A DNA stretch of 27,842 nucleotides from Bacteroidales bacterium (GTDB lineage Bacteria > Bacteroidota > Bacteroidia > Bacteroidales > UBA932). The stretch is from contig JAAZCF010000230.1 in NCBI GenBank assembly GCA_012513425.1, forward strand, positions 1 through 27,842, read 5' to 3'. Of this stretch, positions 7,877 through 16,002 are shown one piece after another (the first letter of the stretch is position 1; each line of letters opens with the position of its first letter). The notes beneath the pieces were generated by a model. The model was not told the origin of the DNA and made no database searches. It saw only the letters and a list, made by a program, of their open reading frames with translations. The position numbers and the translations under genes are program-made.

Positions 7877-8934
7877 GATTTGCTGATATAATCAACTATC
7901 CAAGCTCCCACTTCTTTGGTACCATATTTTTCGCCTCCAGAGACTTGAATTTCAGGAGTACGCACATTAGCATCAAGAGAAGCAGCCACTGCTTTGCGGA
8001 TAAGAGCACCCTCAGCTTTGCATTCGAAATACTCAAACAACATAGCGACAGAAAGAATCTGAGCCAAAGGATTGGCAATATTCAAACCTTTTGCTTGAGG
8101 CCATGAGCCATGAATTGGCTCGAAAACAGGAGTATGATCACCGGTAGAGGCAGAAGGAAGCAAGCCCATGCTGCCTGTGATGCAACTACCTTCATCAGTC
8201 AAGATATCGCCGAAAGTATTTTCTGTCACCATTACATCAAAGAACCTTGGATCTTGAATCATCCTCATGGCAGCATTATCTACATACATATAATCTGTCT
8301 TTACCTCAGGATATGAGCCTTCCATTTCTTGAGCGATTTTTCTCCAAAGGCGACTGGAAGCCAACACATTGGCCTTATCTACAACTGTCAGATGTTTATT
8401 GCGACGCATGGCATATTCAAAGCCAACTTTTAATATGCGCTCAATCTCAGGACGTGTGTAGTAATTTGTATCGTATGCCTTCTCGTCATCTTGATATTTT
8501 TCGCCAAAATACATACCGCCTGTAAGTTCTCTAATACAAACGAAATCAGCTCCTTTTACCAACTCTTCTTTTAGTGGAGACTTGTGTACCAAGCAATCGA
8601 AAGTTTCCACTGGACGGATATTCGCATACAAGCCAAGCTTCTTTCTCATAGCCAACAAACCTTGCTCGGGGCGAACTTTTGCTGTCGGATTGTTATCAAA
8701 TTTGGGGTCGCCTACAGCAGAAAAAAGTACTGCATCAGCATCCATACAAGCCTGAAAAGTCTCTTCAGGAAATGGGTCACCAACTTTATCAATTGCATCT
8801 GCGCCGCAGATTGCTTCAGTATAACTTACATTATGCCCAAACTTGGCGCACACTGCGCTCATTACATCAACACCTTGCTTAGATATTTCGGGGCCTATGC
8901 CGTCTCCGGCAAGAACAGCTATTTTAAAGTTCAT
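7873..8934 (-). CDS. leuB: 3-isopropylmalate dehydrogenase
   Basis: Oxidises and decarboxylates (2R,3S)-3-isopropylmalate to 4-methyl-2-oxopentanoate with NAD+, the third step of leucine synthesis. It has 353 residues, normal for the family. Motifs: VLAGDGIGPEI at the N-terminus, substrate-binding Arg residues in LLAMRKKLGLYANIRP and CIRELTGGMYFGE, and the metal/NAD signature DVMVTENTFGDILTDEGS followed by GSMGLLPSAS. It starts 21 nt after the LeuA-like gene and ends in a TTGA overlap with the transporter, so it sits inside the operon. Confidence 0.96.
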   Translation of the reverse strand: MNFKIAVLAGDGIGPEISKQGVDVMSAVCAKFGHNVSYTEAICGADAIDKVGDPFPEETFQACMDADAVLFSAVGDPKFDNNPTAKVRPEQGLLAMRKKLGLYANIRPVETFDCLVHKSPLKEELVKGADFVCIRELTGGMYFGEKYQDDEKAYDTNYYTRPEIERILKVGFEYAMRRNKHLTVVDKANVLASSRLWRKIAQEMEGSYPEVKTDYMYVDNAAMRMIQDPRFFDVMVTENTFGDILTDEGSCITGSMGLLPSASTGDHTPVFEPIHGSWPQAKGLNIANPLAQILSVAMLFEYFECKAEGALIRKAVAASLDANVRTPEIQVSGGEKYGTKEVGAWIVDYISKS

Positions 8935-8955
8935 AATTATGTTTAATAAAATTTA

Positions 8956-10482
8956 TTAATTGTCTTCGTTGACCAAAATATTCAACATCTTCATTGTTGC
9001 CTTTATTGCGGCCTCTACTTGGTCTGCATCAAGGCCTCTTGTGTGGATAATTCTACCATTGTAGTCCCAAGAGATAAGGGTCTGAACAAGAGCATCTGTA
9101 CGGCCTCCTGGAGGAATTGACACCACATAATCGGTAAGCCAAGGGAAAGAAGCGTGCATATTATCTTTGTAAATATGACGCACAGCCCTCACAAAAGCAT
9201 CGTACTGACCGTCTCCACAGGCCTGAGCTTCATAGACATTGTCGCAAATCTCCAGGCGAACACTTGCAATAGGTTTGAGTCCATAAGCTGTTGTAACCAT
9301 ATAACTGATGAGCTTGACCTTTTCCTCCAACGAATTATCATGCTTGAGTACATCGCTGACGATATATGGCAGGTCATCAGCAGTAACTACCTCTTTTTTA
9401 TCACCTAACTCTATGATTCGATCTGTGACACGGCGGGTCTGCTCAGGAGTGAGTTCCAGCCCCATATTTTCCAAATTTTTCAAAATATTGGCCTTGCCAC
9501 TATTTTTTCCAAGAGCATACTCTCTTTTGCGGCCGAAACGCTCAGGAAGCAAATCGTTGCAATATAGGTTAGCTTTGTTATCACCATCTGCATGAACTCC
9601 GGCAACTTGAGTAAATACATACTCTCCTACTACGGGTCGGTTAGGCGGAATCTGCACTCCGGAATAACTCTCCACCAAGCGGCTCACACTGTGCAAATTG
9701 CTTTCATTTATGCCGGTCTCTACTTTTGCCAAATCCTTCAAGATAGCCTGAACACTGGCAATAGGAGCATTTCCGGCTCTTTCACCCAAGCCATTCACAC
9801 AAGTATGCACACCTTTGCAGCCTGCATTCACTGCTGCCAAAGTATTAGCTGCAGCCAAATCATAGTCATTATGTGCATGAAAATCAAAATGAAGGTCAGC
9901 AAACCGCTCAATCATCGCTGAAATAAAGTTATAAACCTGAACAGGATACAGCACGCCCAAAGTATCGGGCAACATAAATCTTTTTATGCCGCAATCTTTT
10001 AATGAATCTACAAAATTAAAGACATAGTCCGGAGAGTCTTTCATTCCATTACTCCAATCTTCAAGATAAATATTGACATCTACACCTCTGCTATGAGCAT
10101 AGCTGATACAATCTTTAATATTCGAAATGTGCTCCTGAGGGGATTTTTTAAGTTGCTGAGTGCAGTGGCGAAGAGATCCTTTGCAAAGCAAATTCATCAT
10201 CTTACAACCGCAGTCGCAAAGCCAATCCACCGACTCTTTGCCATCCACAAAGCCTAATACCTCTATCTTCTCAAGCAAGCCATGACGCAATGCCCATGCG
10301 CAAATATCACTTACAGAATTTTTTTCGCCTGACGACACTCTTGCCGAAGCCACTTCTACTCTGTCAACACCTAAGTCGATAAGAAGCGCTCTGACTATCA
10401 ATAGCTTTTCGTGTGCTATGAAACTAACACCCGTGGTTTGCTCCCCGTCCCGGAGAGTCGTATCCATTATTTCTATTTTCAT
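8956..10482 (-). CDS. 2-isopropylmalate synthase / citramalate synthase-like enzyme (DRE-TIM family)
   Basis: Claisen-type acetyl-CoA condensing enzyme. It has 508 residues, with the DRE-TIM start motif DTTLRDGEQTTG at residues 7-18, the metal motif HAHND with His202 and His204, and the GNGLGERAGNA-like stretch (NGLGERAGNAP) near 230-240. A C-terminal LeuA-type allosteric domain covers about residues 385-505 (GDGQYDAFVRAVRHI). It belongs to the divergent LeuA-like group that sits between leuD and leuB in Bacteroidetes rather than the canonical LeuA, so the true reaction could be isopropylmalate or citramalate formation. The start ATG at 10482 lies inside the 3' end of leuD. Canonical leuA is not in this window. 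Confidence 0.85.
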   Translation of the reverse strand: MKIEIMDTTLRDGEQTTGVSFIAHEKLLIVRALLIDLGVDRVEVASARVSSGEKNSVSDICAWALRHGLLEKIEVLGFVDGKESVDWLCDCGCKMMNLLCKGSLRHCTQQLKKSPQEHISNIKDCISYAHSRGVDVNIYLEDWSNGMKDSPDYVFNFVDSLKDCGIKRFMLPDTLGVLYPVQVYNFISAMIERFADLHFDFHAHNDYDLAAANTLAAVNAGCKGVHTCVNGLGERAGNAPIASVQAILKDLAKVETGINESNLHSVSRLVESYSGVQIPPNRPVVGEYVFTQVAGVHADGDNKANLYCNDLLPERFGRKREYALGKNSGKANILKNLENMGLELTPEQTRRVTDRIIELGDKKEVVTADDLPYIVSDVLKHDNSLEEKVKLISYMVTTAYGLKPIASVRLEICDNVYEAQACGDGQYDAFVRAVRHIYKDNMHASFPWLTDYVVSIPPGGRTDALVQTLISWDYNGRIIHTRGLDADQVEAAIKATMKMLNILVNEDN

Positions 10483-11059
10483 AGCTTTCTATTTTATCTT
10501 TGCTCTGAAGTAGGAAGTCTATGTCATCCATTGCGTTCATCAGGCAATATTTTTTATAACCATTGATTTCAAAAGATTCGCTGTGGCCCGTAGCCATGTT
10601 GGTAACGGTCTGAGCAGGCACATTTACCTCAACTATTGTGCTCGGATCAGCAGCAATGCTTTCAAAAAGCTCTGCCAAAAAGCTTTCACTTACCACTACA
10701 GGAAGTACAAAATTGTTGAGTTCATTATTTTTATGAATATCTGCAAAAAAGCTTGAAATAACTACTCGAAAGCCATATCCAGCAATAGCCCAAGCCGCAT
10801 GCTCACGGCTGCTGCCACTACCGAAATTTTTATCGGCCACGAGAATTTCTCCTTTATAAGCAGGATTATTCAGCACGAAACTACTATTTGGAGTGCCGTC
10901 GCTATTATAGCGCCAATCGCAGAACAAATTGTCTCCAAAGAACTTTTCATCACGCGAGGTTGCTTTCAAGAAGCGGGCAGGAATAATCTGATCTGTATCT
11001 ACATTTTCAAGTGGAAGTGGAACACAACTACTTCTAATAATGTTAAATTTCTTTTTCAT
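10424..11059 (-). CDS. leuD: 3-isopropylmalate dehydratase, small subunit
   Basis: Small (swivelling) subunit of isopropylmalate isomerase, which converts 2- to 3-isopropylmalate together with LeuC. Start chosen at the ATG at 11059 (MKKKFNIIRSSCVPLPLENV), 13 nt after the leuC stop. A longer open frame back to 11233 runs through the leuC 3' end and has no family similarity. It has 211 residues. Motifs: NVDTDQIIPARFLK, and the substrate-contact GSGSSREHAAWAI. The C-terminal tail (NNGYDSPGRGANHGC) runs 59 nt into the next gene and is not typical of LeuD; the usual end is near DFLLQSKDKIE. Confidence 0.93.
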   Translation of the reverse strand: MKKKFNIIRSSCVPLPLENVDTDQIIPARFLKATSRDEKFFGDNLFCDWRYNSDGTPNSSFVLNNPAYKGEILVADKNFGSGSSREHAAWAIAGYGFRVVISSFFADIHKNNELNNFVLPVVVSESFLAELFESIAADPSTIVEVNVPAQTVTNMATGHSESFEINGYKKYCLMNAMDDIDFLLQSKDKIESYENRNNGYDSPGRGANHGC

Positions 11060-11072
11060 AATGATAACGTGA

Positions 11073-12467
11073 TTAAATAAGTTCTCGTGGGTCTGTAACA
11101 ACCCCTGTAATTGCTGCAGCTGCAGCTGTAAGTGGGCTTGCCAAAATTGTGCGAGCTCCTGGGCCTTGACGACCTTCAAAATTGCGGTTTGAAGTTGACA
11201 CAGCCAGCTTTCCTGCAGGAATCTTGTCATCATTCATTGCCAAGCAAGCACTGCAACCTGGTTGTCTTATTTCAAAACCGGCAGCCTCCAGAACCTTATC
11301 CAAGCCTTCATCTTCAATCTGCTGCTTGACCATCCAGGATCCTGGAACGAGCCAGCAGACCACATCTTTTGCTTTTTTGTGGCCTTTTACTAACGAAGCA
11401 AAGGCGCGGAAGTCCTCAATACGTCCATTGGTACAAGAGCCGCAGAAAACGTAGTCAACTTTTTTGCCTAACAGCTTTTCTTCAGGCTTGAAGCCCATAT
11501 AATTCAATGATTTGAGATATGAAGCATGACCTGAGGCAGGAATCGTATCCAAGGCAGGGATTGCTTGGCTGATGCCCATTCCCATTCCTGGGTTTGTGCC
11601 ATAAGTAACCATTGGCTCAATATCTTCAGCTTTAAATACTATTTCTTTATCGAAAACGGCATCGGCTCCACTTTTTAAGGTTTTCCAATATGCTACAACC
11701 ACATCCCAATCTTTTCCTTTTGGAGCATACTCTCTGCCTTTCAAATACTCAAAAGTAGTCTCATCCGGAGCGATAAAGCCACCTCTTGCGCCCATTTCAA
11801 TAGAAAGGTTACAAAGAGTCAGGCGTCCCTCCATGCTGAGGTTCTTAACTGCACTTCCGGCATATTCCACAAAATAGCCTGTTGCTCCACTGGTTGTCAT
11901 TTTGCTCATGATGAACAAAGCAATATCTTTAGCTGTAACGCCCTTGCCGAGACTACCTTCAACACTTATGCGCATAGACTTTGGCTTTTGCTGCAAAATG
12001 CACTGCGAGGCCAAGACCATCTCAACTTCTGAAGTACCGATACCAAAAGACACTGCACCCATGGCTCCATGTGTAGATGTATGTGAGTCACCACAAACAA
12101 TAGTCATACCCGGCATAGAAAGACCTCTTTCAGGGCCAACAACATGAATAATACCATTGCGTTTATCAAGCATTGCATAGTGCGCAAGGCCAAACTCAGC
12201 CGCATTTGCAGCCAAGGTATCTACTTGTTTTTTAGAAATTGGATCTTCTATTGGCTTATCTTGATCGTGAGTGGGAGTATTGTGGTCCGGCATGCAAATA
12301 ATTTGCTCAGGACGGAAACATTTGATGCCTCTTGCTCTCATTCCGTCAAAGGCTTGAGGAGTAGTAACCTCATGACAATAAAGCCTGTCAATATAGATCT
12401 GGGTGGGACCATCCTTAACTATCTGCACCACATGCTTGTCCCAAATTATGTCAAAAAGTGTATTCAT
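11073..12467 (-). CDS. leuC: 3-isopropylmalate dehydratase, large subunit
   Basis: Iron-sulfur large subunit of isopropylmalate isomerase. Start chosen at the ATG at 12467 (MNTLFDIIWDKHVVQIV), the usual family N-terminus, giving 464 residues. An upstream in-frame ATG at 12494 would lie inside the -7 promoter box. Counting from this start, the 4Fe-4S ligands are Cys345 (in CGSCTNGR) and Cys405 and Cys408 (in PGCSACLA). Other motifs are MPDHNTPTHDQ and VCGDSHTSTHGA. First gene of the leucine cluster leuC-leuD-LeuA-like-leuB-transporter. Confidence 0.95.
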   Translation of the reverse strand: MNTLFDIIWDKHVVQIVKDGPTQIYIDRLYCHEVTTPQAFDGMRARGIKCFRPEQIICMPDHNTPTHDQDKPIEDPISKKQVDTLAANAAEFGLAHYAMLDKRNGIIHVVGPERGLSMPGMTIVCGDSHTSTHGAMGAVSFGIGTSEVEMVLASQCILQQKPKSMRISVEGSLGKGVTAKDIALFIMSKMTTSGATGYFVEYAGSAVKNLSMEGRLTLCNLSIEMGARGGFIAPDETTFEYLKGREYAPKGKDWDVVVAYWKTLKSGADAVFDKEIVFKAEDIEPMVTYGTNPGMGMGISQAIPALDTIPASGHASYLKSLNYMGFKPEEKLLGKKVDYVFCGSCTNGRIEDFRAFASLVKGHKKAKDVVCWLVPGSWMVKQQIEDEGLDKVLEAAGFEIRQPGCSACLAMNDDKIPAGKLAVSTSNRNFEGRQGPGARTILASPLTAAAAAITGVVTDPRELI

Positions 12468-12491
12468 TATCTCTAAGTTTTCTATCAGCGA

Positions 12492-12499
12492 CAAAGATA
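12492..12499 (-). promoter_or_regulatory. -7 promoter box of the leucine operon
   Basis: TATCTTTG on the minus strand matches TAnnTTTG. Transcription would begin near 12485, leaving a leader of roughly 18 nt to the ATG at 12467. No clear TTG -33 element is seen about 19-22 nt upstream. The short leader leaves no room for a leucine attenuator or riboswitch. Confidence 0.5.
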
Positions 12500-12638
12500 A
12501 TAATTTTTATAACCGCCGTGAAATTATTAGAATGCCTATTCCCAACCCTTCAGCTGGGTATAAACTCATTCATCTATAATCTTCTGTGTTTGAATTGAGT
12601 CTTCTTCCTTTCAGTCTCAAAGCAAAGAATAGATTTTG

Positions 12639-13381
12639 CTATAAAGATGATAGCAATTCGCTATATTTTGTCATTGGCCACATTGAGTCATCAACGATAA
12701 GCTCCAATTCATCCACAGCCAATCTGATTTCATTCATAATAGGTACAATATCCCTTTCATAAGTTTCGGCTCTCTGTGGGATATTCTCTATCATATTATT
12801 CGCTCTTCGCATATCTGTCATCTTGCGAGCCAGCAAACTGATGCTATTTGAAAGTTCAACAATGCGGGCCAGATTTTCTATCTCACGCCCTGCATACTCT
12901 GTCACTTTGTCCGGAAAGATTTCTTTTATGCCTCTAATATTCTCAATAAGAACATTCTGATAATTAATTGCTGTTGGAATGATATGATTAATCGCAATAT
13001 CTGCCAGCACTCGACTTTCTATTTGTATCTTCTTGAGGAAGGTTTCTTCTTTGATTTCAAAACGAGCAGTGATTTCATTGCGGTTCATCACATTGTACTT
13101 TTAAAACAAAGCCACATTTTTCTCATTAAGATATTCCTTGGCGGCCTCAGTCACCTTATCAACATTCTTTAGACCTCTCTTGTATGCCTCTGACAGCCAT
13201 TGCTCGCCATATCCGTTACCCTCAAATCTGATTTTTCGTGAAAAATCACTTGTAAATGGTGCTTTGGCGCCACTTCATTATGCCTTGTCTTCAAAGGAAT
13301 TCCCAACTTATAGGCTTGCTCCTCAAAGTCTTTCATGAAGTTCTTCTCCCTTTCAGGGATTGCTCCACAATAATTTGGCGT
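12639..13381 (-). pseudogene. glnN: Broken type III glutamine synthetase (glnN remnant)
   Basis: The minus strand encodes pieces of GSIII. The final 150 codons match its C-terminal domain (FLKKIQIESRVLADIAINHI, then DELELIVDDSMWPMTKYSELL). The same frame continues upstream across an in-frame TAA (13103-13101, where LFEKYNV would be expected) into FEGNGYGEQWLSEAYKRGL. At about 13260-13270 the frame shifts. Upstream of that is GAIPEREKNFMKDFEEQ and KLGIPLKTRHNEVAPK, a conserved GSIII segment that normally lies well before the GNGY motif. So a large internal part with the catalytic core is deleted, there is a frameshift and a stop, and the N-terminal third is absent. It cannot make an active enzyme. 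Intact GS, if any, must be elsewhere. Confidence 0.85.
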
Positions 13382-13406
13382 CTATTGTCAATATATATTA
13401 TTTTTG
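13374..13406 (+). promoter_or_regulatory. Promoter of the conserved hypothetical gene
   Basis: TTTG at 13374-13377, a 21-nt spacer and TATTTTTG at 13399-13406 fit the Bacteroidetes promoter form. The box ends only 8 nt before the chosen ATG (13415), so the transcript may have almost no leader. Confidence 0.5.
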
Positions 13407-13414
13407 CGGCTGAT

Positions 13415-13933
13415 ATGACAATTATTGATACACTACTCTCAATTTGTTCGCAAAAGCGACTTTTAGACAGCCAATTACTGTCAACTCCTGATTTTTCAGA
13501 AAAATGGAAAAGCTTAGCTCCTGACTTCATGTCCGACGCAGTATCTCAAATAAACCAATACCCACAGTATGTTATTGCTTGCGCAGCGTACATAGGTATG
13601 GCGGCTGCCTCATTTTGGGATGCAGATTTTGAAAAATTTAAAGCTCTGAAATATAAAGATTTGCTAGGCTCAAGAGGCTTCGATAATATGGATGACCATA
13701 TATCTGACAATATATTAAAACTGCCAAAAGAAATTTCTCACGCTCTGTCACAATCATTGATTAGTTGCACTGAAGCCGCTATCAACTGGATTCGCCATCA
13801 AGACGCAGAACCGGGCAGCGAACAAGCTTTTTATGTCGTGGTTCAGACTCTGGAAGCAATGTATCAGATAGGTGTTTCCATAGAATTGAGAATTCTCGGT
13901 TACTATGGAAAAATATATGGCCCCGCTAAATAG
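13415..13933 (+). CDS. Conserved hypothetical protein
   Basis: A 172-residue soluble protein, mostly helical by composition, with no signal peptide or membrane segment. Start chosen at the ATG at 13415 (MTIIDTLLSICSQKRLLDSQ), just after a promoter-like sequence. The longer frame from 13256 would translate antisense to the glnN remnant. Features seen: TPDFSEKWKSLAPDFM, AAYIGMAAASFWDADFEKF and a C-terminus IGVSIELRILGYYGKIYGPAK. It looks like a small protein found across Bacteroidales, but I do not know a function. Its last 8 bases overlap the convergent threonine aldolase gene. Confidence 0.75.
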   Translation: MTIIDTLLSICSQKRLLDSQLLSTPDFSEKWKSLAPDFMSDAVSQINQYPQYVIACAAYIGMAAASFWDADFEKFKALKYKDLLGSRGFDNMDDHISDNILKLPKEISHALSQSLISCTEAAINWIRHQDAEPGSEQAFYVVVQTLEAMYQIGVSIELRILGYYGKIYGPAK

Positions 13934-14978
13934 CCGCAAGCAGATCTTCTACATCGGCTTTTGTTGTGCTCCATGTAGTCACAAAGCGCACAGGAGTCTC
14001 CTTTTCTCGGCGTGGACCCCATAATTCGAACGTTGCAACCTTCTGCAAACGGTCTATCACTTCATTGGGCAACACAAAGAATTGTTGGTTTGTAGGTGAA
14101 TTGATATAAGTCTTATAGCCTTTCTCTTTCAGTCCTTTGTTAAGCAGCATAGCCAATTCCACCTCATGGCGGCCAATTTTGTAATAATTATCATCAGTAA
14201 ACAAGGCTTCAAATTGGACACCTTGCAGATGTCCTTTGGCCAACAAAGCTCCATGACTCTTGATGAAAGTTATCACATGGCGCAACAGTTTTGGATCGGG
14301 CATCACGACAGCCTCACCCAACAGAGCCCCCATCTTTGTACCTCCAATATAAAAAGCATCACAGAGGCGGGATAAATCTTTCAGCGTAACTTCGTTCCCT
14401 TCAGCGGCCAATGCAGCCCCAAGGCGAGCACCATCAATATACAAGTACAGACCATATTCATCACAGATAGCACGTATCTGCTCCAACTCTTTCAAAGAGT
14501 AGATTGTGCCAAACTCGCTTGGTTGAGACAGATACACCACGCTCGGATTGACCATGTGCTCATATGTATCGTCTGAATAGAACATTTTCAACCACAACAA
14601 CAATGCCTCAGGACGCATCTTTCCGGTAGGTTTGCCTTCAGAATCAACAGCTTTATCCGCAATCGGCAACACCTTATGACCCGTCTCTTCTACAGCGCCT
14701 GCCTCATGCACATTTATATGCGCAGTCTCTGTGCAGAGTACGCCATGACCTTTGTAGAGCATGGTATCGAGGATAGTGGCATTTGTTTGGGTACCGCCAA
14801 CAAGAAAAAACACAACTGACTCTTCAGGTAGGCCACAGGCTTCTTTAATTAAAGATGCTGCATGCTTGGAGCGTGGATCTGCACCATATCCTGCAGTATT
14901 TTCATTGTTGGTTTCTATAATTTTGCGCAGCACAGGCTCGCACGCGCCGCTCATATAATCCGTCTTGAAATGTATCAT
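13926..14978 (-). CDS. ltaE: Low-specificity threonine aldolase (beta-eliminating lyase family)
   Basis: PLP-dependent enzyme cleaving L-threonine or L-allo-threonine to glycine and acetaldehyde. It has 350 residues. The cofactor lysine is Lys215 in IGGTKMGALLGEA; Asp182 in YIDGARLGAAL contacts the PLP pyridine; the N-terminal motif is FKTDYMSGACEPVL and the family GGTQTNATIL is at about 61-70. This is the variant group also annotated as aminotransferase class I/II or threonine aldolase in Bacteroidetes. It stands alone and converges with the upstream hypothetical. Bacterial specificity is broad, so the physiological substrate is not certain. Confidence 0.9.
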   Translation of the reverse strand: MIHFKTDYMSGACEPVLRKIIETNNENTAGYGADPRSKHAASLIKEACGLPEESVVFFLVGGTQTNATILDTMLYKGHGVLCTETAHINVHEAGAVEETGHKVLPIADKAVDSEGKPTGKMRPEALLLWLKMFYSDDTYEHMVNPSVVYLSQPSEFGTIYSLKELEQIRAICDEYGLYLYIDGARLGAALAAEGNEVTLKDLSRLCDAFYIGGTKMGALLGEAVVMPDPKLLRHVITFIKSHGALLAKGHLQGVQFEALFTDDNYYKIGRHEVELAMLLNKGLKEKGYKTYINSPTNQQFFVLPNEVIDRLQKVATFELWGPRREKETPVRFVTTWSTTKADVEDLLAAI

Positions 14979-15003
14979 ATTACGCTCTGTTTCAAATGGG
15001 CGT

Positions 15004-15011
15004 CAAATTTA
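15004..15011 (-). promoter_or_regulatory. -7 promoter box of the threonine aldolase gene
   Basis: On the minus strand TAAATTTG matches TAnnTTTG, about 25 nt before the ATG at 14978. No clear -33 TTG is found at the expected distance. The gap is shared with the divergent DUF456 gene. Confidence 0.35.
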
Positions 15012-15037
15012 AACAAAAATTTATCTAACTTTACTCT

Positions 15038-15529
15038 ATGGGAACACTTCTTTTGATATTAGCCATATTTGCCGGATTAGTCGGCATCATTGGCAGCATT
15101 GTACCTGCCCTACCCGGACCTCCTATCAGTTGGGTGGGTATTTTATTGATGTATCTAAGGCACAATATGGGGCTTGGAAGCGACAAAATGACTACAACAT
15201 TATTGTTCGTGATGTTGGCACTCACAATTGTTGTCACAGTCTTGGATTATGTGGTTCCTGCGTATTTTACTCGCAAGACAGGAGGAAGTAAAGCTGCCGC
15301 TTGGGGATCTATTGCAGGATTATTTGTAGGCATGTTCTTTTTCCCTCCTTGGGGAGTCATCATCGGTGCCTTCGCCGGAGCTTTTATTGCAGAAATCATT
15401 ATTGAAAATAAAGAGTCCAAAGAAGCTCTCAGAGCCGCATGGGGAGCCTTCTTAGGCTTCATTTTCGGTACAGGGCTGAAGCTTACCTGCTCTGCCGTAA
15501 TGTTGTATTATATTATTGTGAGCATTTAG
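15038..15529 (+). CDS. DUF456 family small membrane protein
   Basis: Inner-membrane protein of unknown function, 163 residues. It has a Gly/Ala-rich pattern with about four to five membrane segments: residues 3-24, a proline-rich turn PALPGPPISW, a segment near 50-72 (MLALTIVVTVLDYVVPAYF), Gly-rich segments near 88-122 (GLFVGMFFFPPWGVIIGAFAG) and a last one at about 135-160. The charged ENKESKEALRAAWGAFLGF stretch precedes the final helix, as usual in DUF456. It is divergent from the aldolase gene and its last 4 bases overlap the convergent acetyltransferase gene, leaving no room for a terminator. Confidence 0.88.
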   Translation: MGTLLLILAIFAGLVGIIGSIVPALPGPPISWVGILLMYLRHNMGLGSDKMTTTLLFVMLALTIVVTVLDYVVPAYFTRKTGGSKAAAWGSIAGLFVGMFFFPPWGVIIGAFAGAFIAEIIIENKESKEALRAAWGAFLGFIFGTGLKLTCSAVMLYYIIVSI

Positions 15530-16002
15530 CCAAGCTTTGTCTCAAGAGTAGTTTTGAGTGTTTGCATTCCCAACGACTGATAAAAGCTGAGAGCAGATGG
15601 GTTCAAAGCCCACACATTCAAAGTAATGTTATAGCAGCCTGTGTTTGATGCGATTTGCTTCACTTCCGCAAATAGCTGCTGCCCGATATGCTGCCTGCGA
15701 TGATTTTCATCTACACAAATATCATCAATATAAAGAGTCTTCACATCTGTAAGCAAATTACTGCCAAACTGCTGCTGGTATATGCAGAATGCATGACCTG
15801 TCACAGTCTCAGATTCATCTATAGACACAAGTAACAGCTGCCCCGGATCATCAATAATTGCCTGGATTTCTTCATCAGTATATTTATTTGCCTTTTTGAA
15901 CAAATCAGGACGGCCCAGATGGTGCACCAAATTAACTTGTTTCAGCAATTCATGAATTCCGGGAATGTCTTTATATAATGCTTTTCTTATGCTATTTCTC
16001 AT
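15526..16002 (-). CDS. GNAT-family N-acetyltransferase
   Basis: Acetyl-CoA dependent acyltransferase of 158 residues with unknown acceptor. The GNAT motif A is at about residues 90-112 (TLYIDDICVDENHRRQHIGQQL, with Arg-Arg-x-x-Gly-x for CoA pyrophosphate). Motif B is near 125-145 (NITLNVWALNPSALSFYQSLGM). The start ATG overlaps the stop of the AroB-like gene by four bases (15999-16002), so the two are translationally coupled and this is the last gene of the nucleotide-sugar operon. It might acetylate an amino sugar made by the operon, but nothing in the sequence shows this. Confidence 0.88.
   Translation of the reverse strand: MRNSIRKALYKDIPGIHELLKQVNLVHHLGRPDLFKKANKYTDEEIQAIIDDPGQLLLVSIDESETVTGHAFCIYQQQFGSNLLTDVKTLYIDDICVDENHRRQHIGQQLFAEVKQIASNTGCYNITLNVWALNPSALSFYQSLGMQTLKTTLETKLG

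Noticed and set aside
10424..11233. Longer leuD frame starting at 11233
   Set aside because: The extra 58 residues lie antiphase to the conserved end of leuC, are Gln/Leu-rich noise and have no LeuD similarity; the ATG at 11059 gives the normal N-terminus.
12468..12494. Upstream start for leuC at 12494
   Set aside because: It overlaps the TATCTTTG box, so the transcript would begin after it; MNTLFD is the family start.
12500..12638. Possible leucine attenuator or riboswitch before leuC
   Set aside because: No leucine-rich small frame or terminator-antiterminator pair was found, and the predicted promoter lies too close to leuC.
13256..13414. N-terminal extension of the conserved hypothetical gene
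   Set aside because: These codons are antisense to the glnN remnant and lie largely before the promoter.
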